Part shown: positions 1-9,165 of the stretch, piece after piece
Layout of the letters: every line of letters begins with the position of its first letter
Position numbering within the stretch: position 1 is the first letter of the stretch
DNA from: Streptomyces radiopugnans
GTDB taxonomy: Bacteria > Actinomycetota > Actinomycetes > Streptomycetales > Streptomycetaceae
DNA: 64,000 nucleotides
NCBI RefSeq assembly: GCF_900110735.1
Contig: NZ_FOET01000019.1
Location: 52,721-116,720 of the forward strand
Direction: 5' to 3'
Notes under the pieces: generated by a model
What the model saw: the letters and a program-made list of their open reading frames with translations, nothing else
Told to the model about the DNA's origin: nothing
Database searches by the model: none
Made by a program: the position numbers and the translations under genes

Positions 1-403
1 AGCGCCGCAGGGCGAACTCGTCGGTGGCGTTCGGCAGCACCGTACGCTCGAAGCCCGCCGCCGTGCCGTCATACCAGTCGATCACCTCGTCCACCAGCCC
101 GGCATGGCCGGGGTGGACCTGGTACGCCAGATACGCTGCGGTGACCTCCTTCACCGACCCGTCGCTCCGCCTCGCCCTGCGGGGGAGGAAGACCCAGCCC
201 CACGCCACCAGTTCCCCGTCGGAGAACCACATCCGGCGCCGCCAGCTCGCGCCGTCGCAGGCGTGTCCCCTGCCCCAGTTCCAGGCCAACTCGCCGTACG
301 AGGCGTCGCTGTTGACCAGGTCCGGGCGGGTGGCGGTGACCCGCTGTGCCAGGTCCTGCATGAGCTCCAAGTCCGCGGCGGTCACAGGCTCGGCGTCCGT
401 CAT
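1..403 (-). CDS. GNAT family N-acetyltransferase (3' end outside window)
   Basis: The gene reads leftward from an ATG at 403 and runs off the left edge, so only the first 134 residues are visible. They start MTDAEPVTAADLELMQDLAQ and continue with a Trp-rich segment around residues 40-60 and a block near residues 85-115 (YLAYQVHPGH followed by GLVDEVIDWYD). That layout is typical of actinobacterial GNAT-fold acyltransferases, which transfer an acetyl group from acetyl-CoA to an amine. The acetyl-CoA binding loop would lie around the visible end, so the substrate cannot be inferred. The call rests on family resemblance of the N-terminal half. The long open frames on the other strand here are GC-driven shadows. 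Confidence 0.6.
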   Translation of the reverse strand, partial: MTDAEPVTAADLELMQDLAQRVTATRPDLVNSDASYGELAWNWGRGHACDGASWRRRMWFSDGELVAWGWVFLPRRARRSDGSVKEVTAAYLAYQVHPGHAGLVDEVIDWYDGTAAGFERTVLPNATDEFALRR

Positions 404-750
404 GGTGCGCCACCGTGCCAGGACCGTACGAAGCCGTCGAGCCGTTTTCCGGGACCGCGGACCGCGGCTCGCGGCTCGCGGCAGTCGTACGAGCACCACC
501 GGGTGGGCGCCTCACACGTACGCGCCGGCCGCGATCGTGCCGTCCGCCGACGCCGCGGACACCGGTTGGCAAGGGGCCCGCCGCCGAGAAGGCCGCCACA
601 CGCCGACTGCCGCAGGAGACCGCTCAGGTCCTGCGGACCCCGCGGGCCGGGCGCCGGGGAGCGCGAAGCCCGGCCGGCGCGGGACGCGGCGATGAGTTTC
701 TCCGGCCCCGGGAGTCACACCACCGTTGTCCGACGACACCGGAGGAGCGC

Positions 751-1395
751 ATGACCCAGCTGCTGAGAGTCCAGAACTTCAACGTCTCGAGCGACGGCAT
801 CGGCGCCGGCGAGGACCAGAGCCTCGAGAGCCCGTTCGGGCTCCCCGGCGCCGAGAGGCTCTTCGCCTGGGCCGGCGCCACGGCGAGCTGGCCCAGGCGC
901 ACCGATCCCGGGGGGAGCCGGGGCCTGGACGACCACTTCACGCGGGACTACGCCCGCAACATCGGAGCCGAGATCATGGGCCGCAACAAGTTCGGGCCCC
1001 AGCGCGGGCCCTGGCAGGACCACGAGTGGCGCGGCTGGTGGGGGGACGAGCCCCCGTTCCACACCCCGGTGTTCGTCATGACCCACCACGAGCGCCCCTC
1101 GTTCACGCTCTCCGACACCACGTTCCACTTCGTCGGCGGCACCCCGGCCGCGGTCCTCGGACAGGCGCGGGAGGCGGCGCAGGGCAAGGACGTCCGGCTC
1201 GGCGGCGGAGTCGCCACCATCCGGCAGTTCCTCGACGCCGGCCTCGTCGACACCATGCACGTGGCGGTCTCACCGGTGAGGCTCGGGCACGGTCTGCGGC
1301 TCTGGGAGTCCCCCGACGAACTGCTCGACCGGTTCCATCTGGAGGTCGTGCCCAGCCCGAGCGGTGTGACGCACCACCTGTTCTGGCGGAAGTGA
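751..1395 (+). CDS. Dihydrofolate reductase family protein (RibD C-terminal domain)
   Basis: A 214-aa protein with a RibD_C/DHFR-like fold throughout. The NADPH-binding glycine-rich stretch LGGGVATIRQFLDAGLVD lies at residues 150-167 and is followed by the strand typical of the family (MHVAVSPVRLGHG). Such proteins are NAD(P)H-dependent reductases related to the riboflavin reductase. Stand-alone actinobacterial members are of unknown substrate and are not the essential folate enzyme. The ATG at 751 is chosen because GGAGGAG sits just upstream; the open frame extends further left without a ribosome-binding site or recognisable protein. No operon partner is evident, since the next gene is 151 bp away with its own ribosome-binding site. 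Confidence 0.8.
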   Translation: MTQLLRVQNFNVSSDGIGAGEDQSLESPFGLPGAERLFAWAGATASWPRRTDPGGSRGLDDHFTRDYARNIGAEIMGRNKFGPQRGPWQDHEWRGWWGDEPPFHTPVFVMTHHERPSFTLSDTTFHFVGGTPAAVLGQAREAAQGKDVRLGGGVATIRQFLDAGLVDTMHVAVSPVRLGHGLRLWESPDELLDRFHLEVVPSPSGVTHHLFWRK

Positions 1396-1546
1396 CCGGA
1401 CCCCGGCCCCGGCGACCGTGCCGTTGGAGAGCGGGCGGCCGGCGGCCTAGGCGCGGCAGCCGGCACCCGAACGACCGGGCCGACGGGCGGGGGCGGGCGC
1501 CGGCTGCCACGCTGAGGTCACACAGGACTCGTGAAAGGGAAGCGCC

Positions 1547-2344
1547 GTGATCACCACCGACTTCGTCCCCGGCTCCCCCTGCTGGATCGACCTGGGAACC
1601 CCAGACGTCCGGGCCGCCGCGGCCTTCTACGCTGCGGTGTTCGGCTGGGAGTACGAATCCATGGGGGAGGAGGAGGGCATCGAGGGCGGGATGCTCCGGA
1701 AGGACGGCAGGACCGTCGCCGGGCTCGGCAAGCTGACCGAGGAAGGCGCGCGCTCGGCGTGGATGATCTACTACTGCGTCGCCGACGTGGACGCCGTGAC
1801 CCGGGCCGTCGAGCGCGCGGGCGGCACCGTGCGCGTGCCACCGACGGGTCTCGACGAGTGGGGCCGGATGGCGCAGTACAGCGATCCGCTGGGCGGTCAG
1901 TTCGCCGTTCTGCAGCCGGGGAAGGACACCGGCGCCGAGCTGATGGGCCGGCCGGGCTCGCTGTCCTGGACCGAGCTGTACACCAGCGACGCCGCGGCGT
2001 CGAAGGAGTTCTACGGGGGCGTCCTCGGCTGGCGGTTCGACGACATGGAACTGCCGGGCGGCGCGGGCACGTACTCCACCGTCACGCCCGCCGGGCTCTC
2101 CGACGAACGTGCGCAGGGCGGCATCATGGGGATGCGCACCGAGGACCTCGCCCTGGCGAACGGGCGGCCCTACTGGCACCCGGTCTTCGAGGTCGCCGAC
2201 TGCGACGCCGCGGTCGCCGCGGTCACCGGGAACGGCGGCAGCGTGCAGATGGGGCCGGAGGACGCGGAGGGCGTCGGCCGGCTGGCGGTCTGCCTCGATC
2301 CGGCGAACGCGGACTTCGTGGTGCTCGCCCCGAACCCGAGCTGA
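1547..2344 (+). CDS. VOC family protein, two tandem glyoxalase/bleomycin-resistance domains
   Basis: A 265-aa protein with two vicinal-oxygen-chelate modules at about residues 9-120 and 132-262. Each begins with the signature Asp-x-Ala-Ala-(Ala/Ser)-x-x-Phe-Tyr pattern (RAAAAFYAAVFGWEY and AAASKEFYGGVLGWRF) and ends with a DP-x-G/N-A-x-F strand. The family ranges from metal-dependent glyoxalases and dioxygenases to antibiotic-binding resistance proteins; this two-domain cytosolic type is common in Streptomyces and mostly uncharacterised. The GTG start at 1547 follows GAAAGGGAAG at a good distance. It is followed by a long gene-free stretch, so it is probably monocistronic. Confidence 0.85.
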   Translation: MITTDFVPGSPCWIDLGTPDVRAAAAFYAAVFGWEYESMGEEEGIEGGMLRKDGRTVAGLGKLTEEGARSAWMIYYCVADVDAVTRAVERAGGTVRVPPTGLDEWGRMAQYSDPLGGQFAVLQPGKDTGAELMGRPGSLSWTELYTSDAAASKEFYGGVLGWRFDDMELPGGAGTYSTVTPAGLSDERAQGGIMGMRTEDLALANGRPYWHPVFEVADCDAAVAAVTGNGGSVQMGPEDAEGVGRLAVCLDPANADFVVLAPNPS

Positions 2345-3274
2345 GCCGTGCTCCCACGGCCGGTGGGACGATGTGCGCGGCCGGGCGCGGTCGGCCCCCG
2401 GGTCGGCCGCGCCCGGCCGTTCCCGGGCGCATCCTGCGGCGATGGCGGGGGAGCCGGGGGGAGGCGGCGTCGCCCAGGGGTCCTCCGGTGTGCCGGGCCA
2501 GGCCTTCCGGGGGAGCCTCCAGGACCGTGCCGGGCTCGCCGGGAGGGGGGAGGGACGGGTGCGGGGCCGTGGCAGACGCCCCGGCGGTCGCCGGCCTCCC
2601 CACCGGTCCGCCGGTGAACACCACCGGGGCCGTCTCCGGCGGCAGTGGGCACCGCTCGACGGGCATCCCGGGCCGCCCGGTCCCGGAGGCCGGGAGGGGG
2701 GCGGCCGGCGCCGGCGAACGTGCCCGGCCCCGGCGGACGAGGAGCCGCGCGGGACGCCCCCGGGCCGACCACTTCGGCCCCGCCGACCGCGGTGGCCCGG
2801 TGCCGGCAGGGCCGATCGGCCCCCCGAGGGGCCTGACGGCCCCTGGCCCCAGTGAGCGGCGGTACCGAGACTGGGGGCGAAGAGGCCGCCCGCCGGTGGC
2901 CTTCCGGGACGGGAGCGCGCGATGAGCAATCCCGCGATCGCCTGGGCGGGCGTTCTCGCCCCAGGCCGTGGCGCTGTCGCCACGGACTGGGAGACGTGAC
3001 CGCTCGGAGCGCCGCCGCGGAACGTGCACGTCCCCGGCCGCCTCCCCGGCGCACCTGCCGCCCGGCGCGGCTGCACGGCTGCACGGAGTCTCGACCTGCC
3101 ATGGCCGGGAGAGGTGGGGGTACAGGGGGAACCGAACCCTGCCGGGGACAGGCGCGCGGCCACGCCGCCGGCCGGGGCCCCGGCGGCGCAGCGGGCCATC
3201 CGGTGCACCCGCCGCACCCGCCGCACCGCGCCCGCCACCGCGTCGCCGACCCGCCTGCGAAGGAGCAATCGAAC
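2345..3274. other. Gene-free region upstream of the P-type ATPase
   Basis: About 930 bp with no frame that reads like a protein. All open frames are Arg/Pro/Gly-rich shadows without domains. It holds two palindromes of the form GGGCC-N4-GGCCC (listed separately) about 450 bp before the ATPase start, and otherwise only GC-rich sequence. Confidence 0.6.
2809..2842. promoter_or_regulatory. Tandem GGGCC-N4-GGCCC palindromes (candidate DevR/OsdR-type operator)
   Basis: A perfect 14-bp palindrome (GGGCCGATCGGCCC) at 2809-2822 is followed by GGGCC-TGAC-GGCCC at 2829-2842, whose arms extend to AGGGGCC/GGCCCCT. The centres are exactly 20 bp apart, two helical turns. The arms and phasing resemble dormancy-regulator (DevR/OsdR) boxes of actinobacteria, which often control cation ATPases and universal stress proteins. 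Assignment to that regulator is inference. Confidence 0.45.
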
Positions 3275-6052
3275 ATGACCCGACAGCCGTCCGGCACGGT
3301 CCCGCGACACGACTCGGAACCGGTGGCCGACGCCCACCGGCGCGGTGCCGCGCAGGTGGCCGGGCTCCTCGGCGTGGACCCGTCCGAGGGACTGCCCGAG
3401 GCGGAGGCGCAGCGGCGGGCCGACGACTGGGGCACCAACTCACTGGCCGAGCCCGCTCGCCGGTCGCAGTTGCTGCGCCTGCTCGACCAGTTCCGCAGCT
3501 GGCTGATCGGCATCCTGCTCGCCGCCGCGGTCGTCGCCGGCATCATCGGCGACATCAAGGACGCCGTCGTCATCACCGTCGTCCTCGTCCTCAACGCCGT
3601 CATCGGCTACCTGCAGGAACGACGTGCCGAACGCAGTCTGGAGGCACTGCGGCAGATGCTGGTGCCCACCGCCCGGGTGCGTCGCGACGGCCGGGTGCAG
3701 GTGGTCCAGGCCCGCACCCTGGTGCCCGGCGACGTGGTCCTGCTGGAAGCCGGCGACCGCATCCCCGCCGACGGCCGCCTGGTGGTGGCGGAGTCCGTCG
3801 AGGCCGCCGAGGCCACGCTGACCGGCGAGTCCCAGCCCGTCGCCAAGACGACCGCGCCCACCCGGGCCGACGGCGACGACCCGGTGCCCGTCGCCGAACG
3901 CACCGGCATGCTGTTCATGAACACCGCCGTGACCCGCGGACGCGCCGAGATGATCGTGACCGCCACCGGCATGGGCACCGAGGTGGGCCGGATCGCCGCG
4001 GCCCTGCGCACCGGCACCGAACCGCCCAGCCCGCTGCAGGTGCAGATGGACAGCCTGGGCCGGCGACTGGCCGTGGTCAGCGGTGTCGCGGTGGCCGCCT
4101 ACGCGATCGTGTCCCTCGTCCGCGGAGAGGACCTGGCCGACCTCGCCCTGCGCGCCGTGGCGCTGGCGGTCGCCGCGATCCCCGAGGGCCTGCCCGCCGT
4201 CCTCGCCCTCACCCTGGCCCTGGGCGTGCACCGGATGGCCCGCCGCGGCGCCATCGTCAAGCGCCTGGCCTCCGTGGAGGCCCTCGGCTCCGCGACCGTG
4301 GTGTGCAGCGACAAGACCGGCACCCTGACCCTGAACGAGATGACCGCCCGCGCCCTGTGGTCGGCCGGGCGCTTCTACGAGGTGACCGGCGACGGCTACG
4401 ACACGGCCGGCAGCGTACGGCCGGCGGCCGGCGCCGGTCCGACAGCAGGCACCGGTCCGGCCGCCGCGGACCCGCAGGACGCGATCCTGCCGTTCGCACT
4501 GTGCAACGACGCCCGCCTCACCGGCGAGGGCATCATCGGAGACCCCACCGAAGCCGCCGTGCTAGTGCTCGCCGCCAAGACCGGTCTCGACCCCGAGGCG
4601 CTGCGCGCCCGCACCCCGCGCACCGGCGAGGTGCCCTTCGACCCGGCCGCCAAGTACATGGCCACCTTCCACGCCGAGGCCGACGGATCCGCCCGCATCC
4701 ACGCCAAGGGCGCCGTCGACGTCCTGCTGGACCGCTGCACCCACGTCCTGACCGAGCACGGCCGCGTCCCCATGGACGACGAGCGGCGCCGGGAGGTCGT
4801 GGCCGCCGCCACCCGGCTGGGCGGTCAGGGCCTGCGCGTCCTCGGCGCCGCCACCGCCACCACCACCGGCCGATCGAACTCGCGGGAGGTGGCGGGGCTG
4901 ACCCTGACGGCGGTCGCCGGGATCGCCGACCCGCCCCGCTCCCAGGCCCGCGACGCCGTCGCCCTGGCCCAGGCCGCCGGCGTCACCGTCAAGATGATCA
5001 CCGGGGACCACGCCGACACCGCCGCCGCCATCGCCCGCGAACTCGGCATCACCGGTGATGCCGTCACCGGCGCCGAACTGGCCCGGATGAGCGCCGAGGA
5101 ACTCGCCTCGCGCATCGACGGCGTCGGCATCTTCGCCCGCGTCGCCCCCGAGCACAAGGTCACCATCGTCCGCGCCCTCGCGCAGCGCGGCCACATCGTG
5201 GCCATGACCGGCGACGGGGTCAACGACGCCGCCGCCCTGCGCGCCGCGCACATCGGCGTCGCCATGGGCGTCACCGGCACCGACGTCGCCAAGGAGGCCG
5301 CCGACATGGTGCTGACCGACGACGACTTCTCCACCATCGTCCGGGCGGTACGCGAAGGCCGCGCCATCTACGACAACATCACCACCTTCGTCCGCTTCCA
5401 GCTGTCCACCAACGTCGGCGCCATCCTCACCCTGCTCGCCACCGTGCTGGCCGGGCTGCCCGCCCCCATGACCGCGATCCAGCTGCTGTGGGTCAACATC
5501 ATCATGGACGGGCCGCCCGCGATGGCCCTGGGCATCGACCCGCCGCGGGAGGGCATCATGCACCGCCCGCCCCGGCCGCCCGGCGAGCGCATCCTGGGCG
5601 CCCGCCGGCTGGGCGCCATCGCCCGCGCCGGCGCGGTCATGGCCACCGGCACACTGGCCGTCTTCGCGGTCGCCCGCGACCTCACCGATCCCGCGACGGC
5701 CGCGACCATGGCCTTCACCACGTTCGTGCTCTTCCAGCTGTTCAACGCCCTGAACGCGCGCAGCGAGGACGGCCCCGTCCTCGGCCGCCACCAGCTGCGC
5801 AACCGCATCCTGTGGGCCAGCCTGGCAGCCGTCCTCGTGCTGCAGATCGTCGCCGTGCAGGTCCCCTTCGCCCACGGCGTCTTCGACACCGTCTCCCTCA
5901 CAGCCGCCCAGTGGGCGGTGTGCGTGGCCACCGCCTCCACCGTGCTGCTCGTGGAACACCTCTGGCGGTCCCTCCGGCCCCGCGGCGGCCACACCTCCGG
6001 CGCCCCCGCACCGCACCCGCACCACCGCGCCGCGGCACGCCCCGGCGAGTGA
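3275..6052 (+). CDS. Cation-translocating P-type ATPase (P2-type, SERCA/PacL-like)
   Basis: A 925-aa membrane pump with the full P2-ATPase layout. There is an N-terminal cation-ATPase domain, a membrane pair at about residues 65-110, and the actuator-domain TGES at 183-186. The M4 motif PEGLPA at 303-308 is typical of Ca2+/Mn2+ pumps. The phosphorylation motif DKTGTLT has its aspartate at 346, the hinge TGDGVND is at 645-651, and four hydrophobic C-terminal helices follow. It would couple ATP hydrolysis to cation export; the PEGL motif suggests Ca2+ or Mn2+, with the exact ion unproven. The ATG at 3275 follows AAGGAG; the open frame extends 141 codons upstream but that part is compositionally non-protein. 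Tandem palindromes about 450 bp upstream suggest hypoxia/dormancy-type control. Confidence 0.92.
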   Translation: MTRQPSGTVPRHDSEPVADAHRRGAAQVAGLLGVDPSEGLPEAEAQRRADDWGTNSLAEPARRSQLLRLLDQFRSWLIGILLAAAVVAGIIGDIKDAVVITVVLVLNAVIGYLQERRAERSLEALRQMLVPTARVRRDGRVQVVQARTLVPGDVVLLEAGDRIPADGRLVVAESVEAAEATLTGESQPVAKTTAPTRADGDDPVPVAERTGMLFMNTAVTRGRAEMIVTATGMGTEVGRIAAALRTGTEPPSPLQVQMDSLGRRLAVVSGVAVAAYAIVSLVRGEDLADLALRAVALAVAAIPEGLPAVLALTLALGVHRMARRGAIVKRLASVEALGSATVVCSDKTGTLTLNEMTARALWSAGRFYEVTGDGYDTAGSVRPAAGAGPTAGTGPAAADPQDAILPFALCNDARLTGEGIIGDPTEAAVLVLAAKTGLDPEALRARTPRTGEVPFDPAAKYMATFHAEADGSARIHAKGAVDVLLDRCTHVLTEHGRVPMDDERRREVVAAATRLGGQGLRVLGAATATTTGRSNSREVAGLTLTAVAGIADPPRSQARDAVALAQAAGVTVKMITGDHADTAAAIARELGITGDAVTGAELARMSAEELASRIDGVGIFARVAPEHKVTIVRALAQRGHIVAMTGDGVNDAAALRAAHIGVAMGVTGTDVAKEAADMVLTDDDFSTIVRAVREGRAIYDNITTFVRFQLSTNVGAILTLLATVLAGLPAPMTAIQLLWVNIIMDGPPAMALGIDPPREGIMHRPPRPPGERILGARRLGAIARAGAVMATGTLAVFAVARDLTDPATAATMAFTTFVLFQLFNALNARSEDGPVLGRHQLRNRILWASLAAVLVLQIVAVQVPFAHGVFDTVSLTAAQWAVCVATASTVLLVEHLWRSLRPRGGHTSGAPAPHPHHRAAARPGE

Positions 6053-6065
6053 GACCGCCTGGTCC

Positions 6066-6081
6066 CCGTAGGTCACTACGG
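6066..6081 (+). terminator. Short stem-loop after the P-type ATPase gene
   Basis: CCGTAG-GTCA-CTACGG forms a 6-bp stem with a 4-nt loop 14 bp after the ATPase stop codon. It has no U tract, so terminator function is only suggested by its position. Confidence 0.3.
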
Positions 6082-6275
6082 CGGCGGCAGGGGCCGGGCG
6101 CAGCCCCACCGGGAGGCTGTGGCGTGGACGGGCCGCCCGCACCGGGCTCCGGCCCAGGGCGATCTCCGCCGGCCGGCCGTGCCGTGCGCCTGCCGGAAAA
6201 TCCTCCGGGGATGTCAGCCGGCGCTGTTAGCCTCCTGCGGCCCGTGTCATGTGGGGGACCACAGGGAGGAGAAAC

Positions 6276-8429
6276 GTGAACAGTGCCGAGGAATCCGGGA
6301 GTTGGCGAAGATCCCGTAGCCTTGCCGCGGGGTGCCTCGCCATGGCCGCCGCGCTGACCGCACCCGGCGCGGCCCATGCCGTCGAGAACCTGCCGCCACG
6401 TCAGCCGCTGGTGCAGGATCTGCAGGCCGGAACCCGGCCGTGCGCCGCCGGTGAGGACAGGCCCTACGTCGCAAGCCCGCCCACGCTCAGCGCGGTTCTG
6501 TACGACCCGGAAGAGGACAACCAGCCCGCCGAGGCCAACCTCGTGCACGGCGAGTTCGAGGCCTGGTGGCAGGACGCCGACGGTGCCGAGCAGCGCCTGA
6601 CGTACTCCACGCGCACCACGCTGTCGGGGACGCGGCAGCAGTGGAGGCTGCCGCAGGACATCCCGGCGAACACGCCGATCTCCTGGCGCGTCCGCGCGAA
6701 CGACGGAACCGCGGTGTCGGCCTGGAGCTCCCAGGGCGACGGCATCACCTGCGAGTTCGTCTACGACGACGTCAGCCCGGACAAGCCGGTCGTCACCTCC
6801 CCGGACTACCCCGAGGACGAGATCCGCGACGGCGTCGGCGTCTGGGGCGGCTTCACCATGGACTCCCCGTCCGACGACGTGGTCGAGTACCGCTACAACT
6901 TCATCGGCGGCCCGTATCTGACCGCCCGTCCCGACGAACCCGGCGGCCCGGCCACCATCCGGCACCTTCCCACCAGACCTGCGCCCGACTACCTGAGCGT
7001 CCGCGCGATCGACCGGGCCGGCCGCAGCAGCGCGACGACCACGTACTGGTTCCGGGTCAAGTCCGGCCGTGCCCCGGTTGCCCACTGGACGCTCGGTGAC
7101 GCGGCCGGTTCCGCCACGGCCGAGGCCGAGAGCGGGCCCGACGCCCGGGCAGGCGCCGGTGTGACGTTCGGCGCCTCCGCACCCAGGGGCACCTCACTGG
7201 CCTCGGCAGTCCGTCTCGACGGCGGTGGTCACGGGTACCTCACCCCGGACGTCCCGGCCGTCGACACTCGCGGCACTTATGCCGTCAGCGCCTGGGCACG
7301 CCCCGCGGAGACGGACCGTGGCATGACCGTGGTCAGCCAGGACGCGGGCCCCTCCGCCGGCTTCTCCCTGGATCTGCACACGAGCGGCGACGGGCCCCGA
7401 TGGTCCTTCGCGGTCGGCGGTACGCGGATCTCCGGTGGGGCGCCGGAGACCGGCGAGTGGGCCCATCTGCTTGGCCTGTACGACGTGGAGACCGGCCTGG
7501 CCCGGCTCTACGTCAATGGGCGTGAGGTCGGTACCGCCGCCCGGGCGACGCCCGCCGACACCTCCGACGGAGCTTTCCAGATCGGCCGGGTACGCAAGGA
7601 CGACGGCTACCGCGGCCGCTGGCACGGCGAACTCGGTGACGTACGGGCGTACGACAGGGTCGCCGTGCCGGACGAGGTGAACGAACTCGCATACCGCAAG
7701 CCGACACTGCTCGGCCACTGGTCCCTGGAGGACGCCCCGGGCGGTGTGAGTCCGGAGCAGAGCGGCAGGGCCCCGCTGACCCTCGGCCCGGGGGCCACCA
7801 TCCACCGTGTTCCGGACGGTTCCTGCACCCCCGACTTCGATCCGGACTGCCCTGCCGTGCCCTACCCGCTCGTCGGTGACGGTCATCTCCGACTGGACGG
7901 CGAGAACGGGTATGCCAGCACCGACAGTGCCGTCGTGGACACAACGAACAGCTTCACCCTGGGCGTGGTCGTCCGCCTCGCCGATTCCGCGCCGACCCGC
8001 CCGATGACCGTGCTGTCCCAGCCGGGCAAGCACACGGACGTCTTCAAGGTGCGCTACGACCCCTCCGTCCACTCCTGGCAACTGGTGATGCCGCAGAAGG
8101 ACAGGGCAGACGCGCCCGAGGTCGTGGTGTCCCAGATCCATGCCCCGGACGGCGGAGAGGGGCCGGGCCACCGGCTGGCCGTGGTGTACGACGACGCCGC
8201 CGACCGGATCAAGCTCTACCTCGACGGTCACACCAACGACGGCGCGACAGCGTCCTTCCCCGGCAGTCCGCCGAGCTCCGGAGCCCTGCAGATCGGCCGC
8301 TCCATGACCGGCGACGGCTGGGGCGAGTATCTGCACGGGGACGTGGACGAGGTGCAGGCGTACGCCGGGGCGCTGCGTGACACCGACATCTTCGGCCTCG
8401 GCTGGGGCACGGCCCCTTGCCTCTGCTGA
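6276..8429 (+). CDS. Secreted protein with two LamG/concanavalin A-like domains
   Basis: A 717-aa exported protein. The GTG at 6276 follows a very strong GGGAGGAGAAAC site. The N-terminus has Arg residues (WRRSRS), a hydrophobic segment and an AHA cleavage site near residue 37, a typical signal peptide. Residues about 45-265 form a fibronectin/Ig-like region. Two LamG-type jellyroll modules follow at about 270-470 and 480-715, each with the AYxxxxxxxGxR...GELGDVRAYDR or GDVDEVQAYAG ending. These modules bind carbohydrate or matrix and often accompany extracellular hydrolases, but no catalytic domain is visible here. It is probably a surface or secreted adhesin/binding protein. The gene stands alone. 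Confidence 0.85.
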   Translation: MNSAEESGSWRRSRSLAAGCLAMAAALTAPGAAHAVENLPPRQPLVQDLQAGTRPCAAGEDRPYVASPPTLSAVLYDPEEDNQPAEANLVHGEFEAWWQDADGAEQRLTYSTRTTLSGTRQQWRLPQDIPANTPISWRVRANDGTAVSAWSSQGDGITCEFVYDDVSPDKPVVTSPDYPEDEIRDGVGVWGGFTMDSPSDDVVEYRYNFIGGPYLTARPDEPGGPATIRHLPTRPAPDYLSVRAIDRAGRSSATTTYWFRVKSGRAPVAHWTLGDAAGSATAEAESGPDARAGAGVTFGASAPRGTSLASAVRLDGGGHGYLTPDVPAVDTRGTYAVSAWARPAETDRGMTVVSQDAGPSAGFSLDLHTSGDGPRWSFAVGGTRISGGAPETGEWAHLLGLYDVETGLARLYVNGREVGTAARATPADTSDGAFQIGRVRKDDGYRGRWHGELGDVRAYDRVAVPDEVNELAYRKPTLLGHWSLEDAPGGVSPEQSGRAPLTLGPGATIHRVPDGSCTPDFDPDCPAVPYPLVGDGHLRLDGENGYASTDSAVVDTTNSFTLGVVVRLADSAPTRPMTVLSQPGKHTDVFKVRYDPSVHSWQLVMPQKDRADAPEVVVSQIHAPDGGEGPGHRLAVVYDDAADRIKLYLDGHTNDGATASFPGSPPSSGALQIGRSMTGDGWGEYLHGDVDEVQAYAGALRDTDIFGLGWGTAPCLC

Positions 8430-8502
8430 GTCCGGCGCACACCGGCCTTTCGGAACCGATGGGCCCGGCCCTCTTCGCCCTGTCCACGGGCATGCGAGGG
8501 AC

Positions 8503-8516
8503 GGGCCCATCGGCCC
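8503..8516. promoter_or_regulatory. Third GGGCC-N4-GGCCC palindrome
   Basis: GGGCC-CATC-GGCCC sits within a longer dyad with arms ACGGGC and GCCCGT (8501-8518). It lies in the gap between the LamG gene and the small membrane-protein gene. It has the same half-sites as the pair upstream of the P-type ATPase, so one regulator could bind all three. A partly GC-driven coincidence is possible. Confidence 0.3.
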
Positions 8517-8585
8517 GTGCCGCCTCCGCGTCCGGTCGGTCCGGCGCGCCGGAGACCGGATCGACCCCGTGAGAAGGGAACCCCG

Positions 8586-8645
8586 ATGATCGCGCGCACC
8601 TCACTGCCTCCCTGTGCCGGTCCCGCTGGAGAGGCCGGCTCTTGA
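8586..8645 (+). CDS. Possible 19-codon leader peptide coupled to the next gene
   Basis: An ATG at 8586, preceded by AGAAGGGAA, opens a 19-residue ORF. Its TGA stop overlaps the TTG start of the next gene (TTGA at 8642-8645). The peptide has no Trp/His run that would suggest attenuation. The overlap could couple translation of the downstream protein, but this is only a possibility. Confidence 0.25.
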   Translation: MIARTSLPPCAGPAGEAGS

Positions 8646-8965
8646 ACGCCCGCCGGCGGATCGCCGTGGGGTGGGCCGTGCTCTGCCTGGCCGGCCTCGC
8701 CGCCACCTTCGCCCTCGGTACCGAGCCGTCCGCGGACACGCGGCGTTCCCCCGGCGGGGAACCGGCGCCGACCGGCACGTACGCCGTCGACTGCCGGGAA
8801 CTCGCCGACGACGTCGCGCAGGCCCGTGCCGAGGCCGAGCGCGAGCGGCGCGAAGCGCTCGCCCCGTCCGCGACCCCGGTGCGCCCGAACGCGACCCTCA
8901 GGACCGTGATGGTGCCGGAGGAGTGCGCGGACGAGTTCGAGGACCGCGGTCTGATGACACGTTGA
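8642..8965 (+). CDS. Small membrane-anchored or secreted protein, function unknown
   Basis: A 107-aa protein not recognised as any family. Residues 8-27 form one hydrophobic helix preceded by MNARRR, fitting a signal anchor or signal peptide. The rest is polar, with a coiled-coil-prone Glu/Arg/Ala-rich stretch around residues 58-72 (QARAEAERERREALA) and two cysteines flanking the soluble part (DCREL near 52 and EECADEF near 97) that could form a disulphide outside the membrane. The TTG start at 8642 is supported by CTGGAGAGG upstream and by overlap with a possible leader ORF. A transcript shared with neighbours is not evident. Confidence 0.55.
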   Translation: MNARRRIAVGWAVLCLAGLAATFALGTEPSADTRRSPGGEPAPTGTYAVDCRELADDVAQARAEAERERREALAPSATPVRPNATLRTVMVPEECADEFEDRGLMTR

Positions 8966-9165
8966 GCACGGCGCATCCCGCGGTCGGCCACGGGACCTCG
9001 CCGCCCGCCTCGTTCCGCGTGATCTCCGTCCACCGGATCCCGCCGTGCGGCCGCCGCGGGGCGATCGGCCCGGCTGGTACGCGGAACCCGCTGCGACCGT
9101 TACGGGTGCGCCCTAGCGGCCGTTATCGGAGCGTCTGTGCCCAGCGGCGTCGCCCCGGAGGAGCG

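Noticed and set aside
2852..3274. N-terminal extension of 141 codons on the P-type ATPase
   Set aside because: The extension has no protein character and no ribosome-binding site, while the ATG at 3275 has AAGGAG and starts the family's usual N-terminus.
1103..3603. Long overlapping minus-strand open frames (up to 744 codons) across the VOC and ATPase genes
   Set aside because: They overlap real genes in another frame, are Arg/Pro/Gly/His-rich and show no domain; open frames of this length are normal at this G+C.
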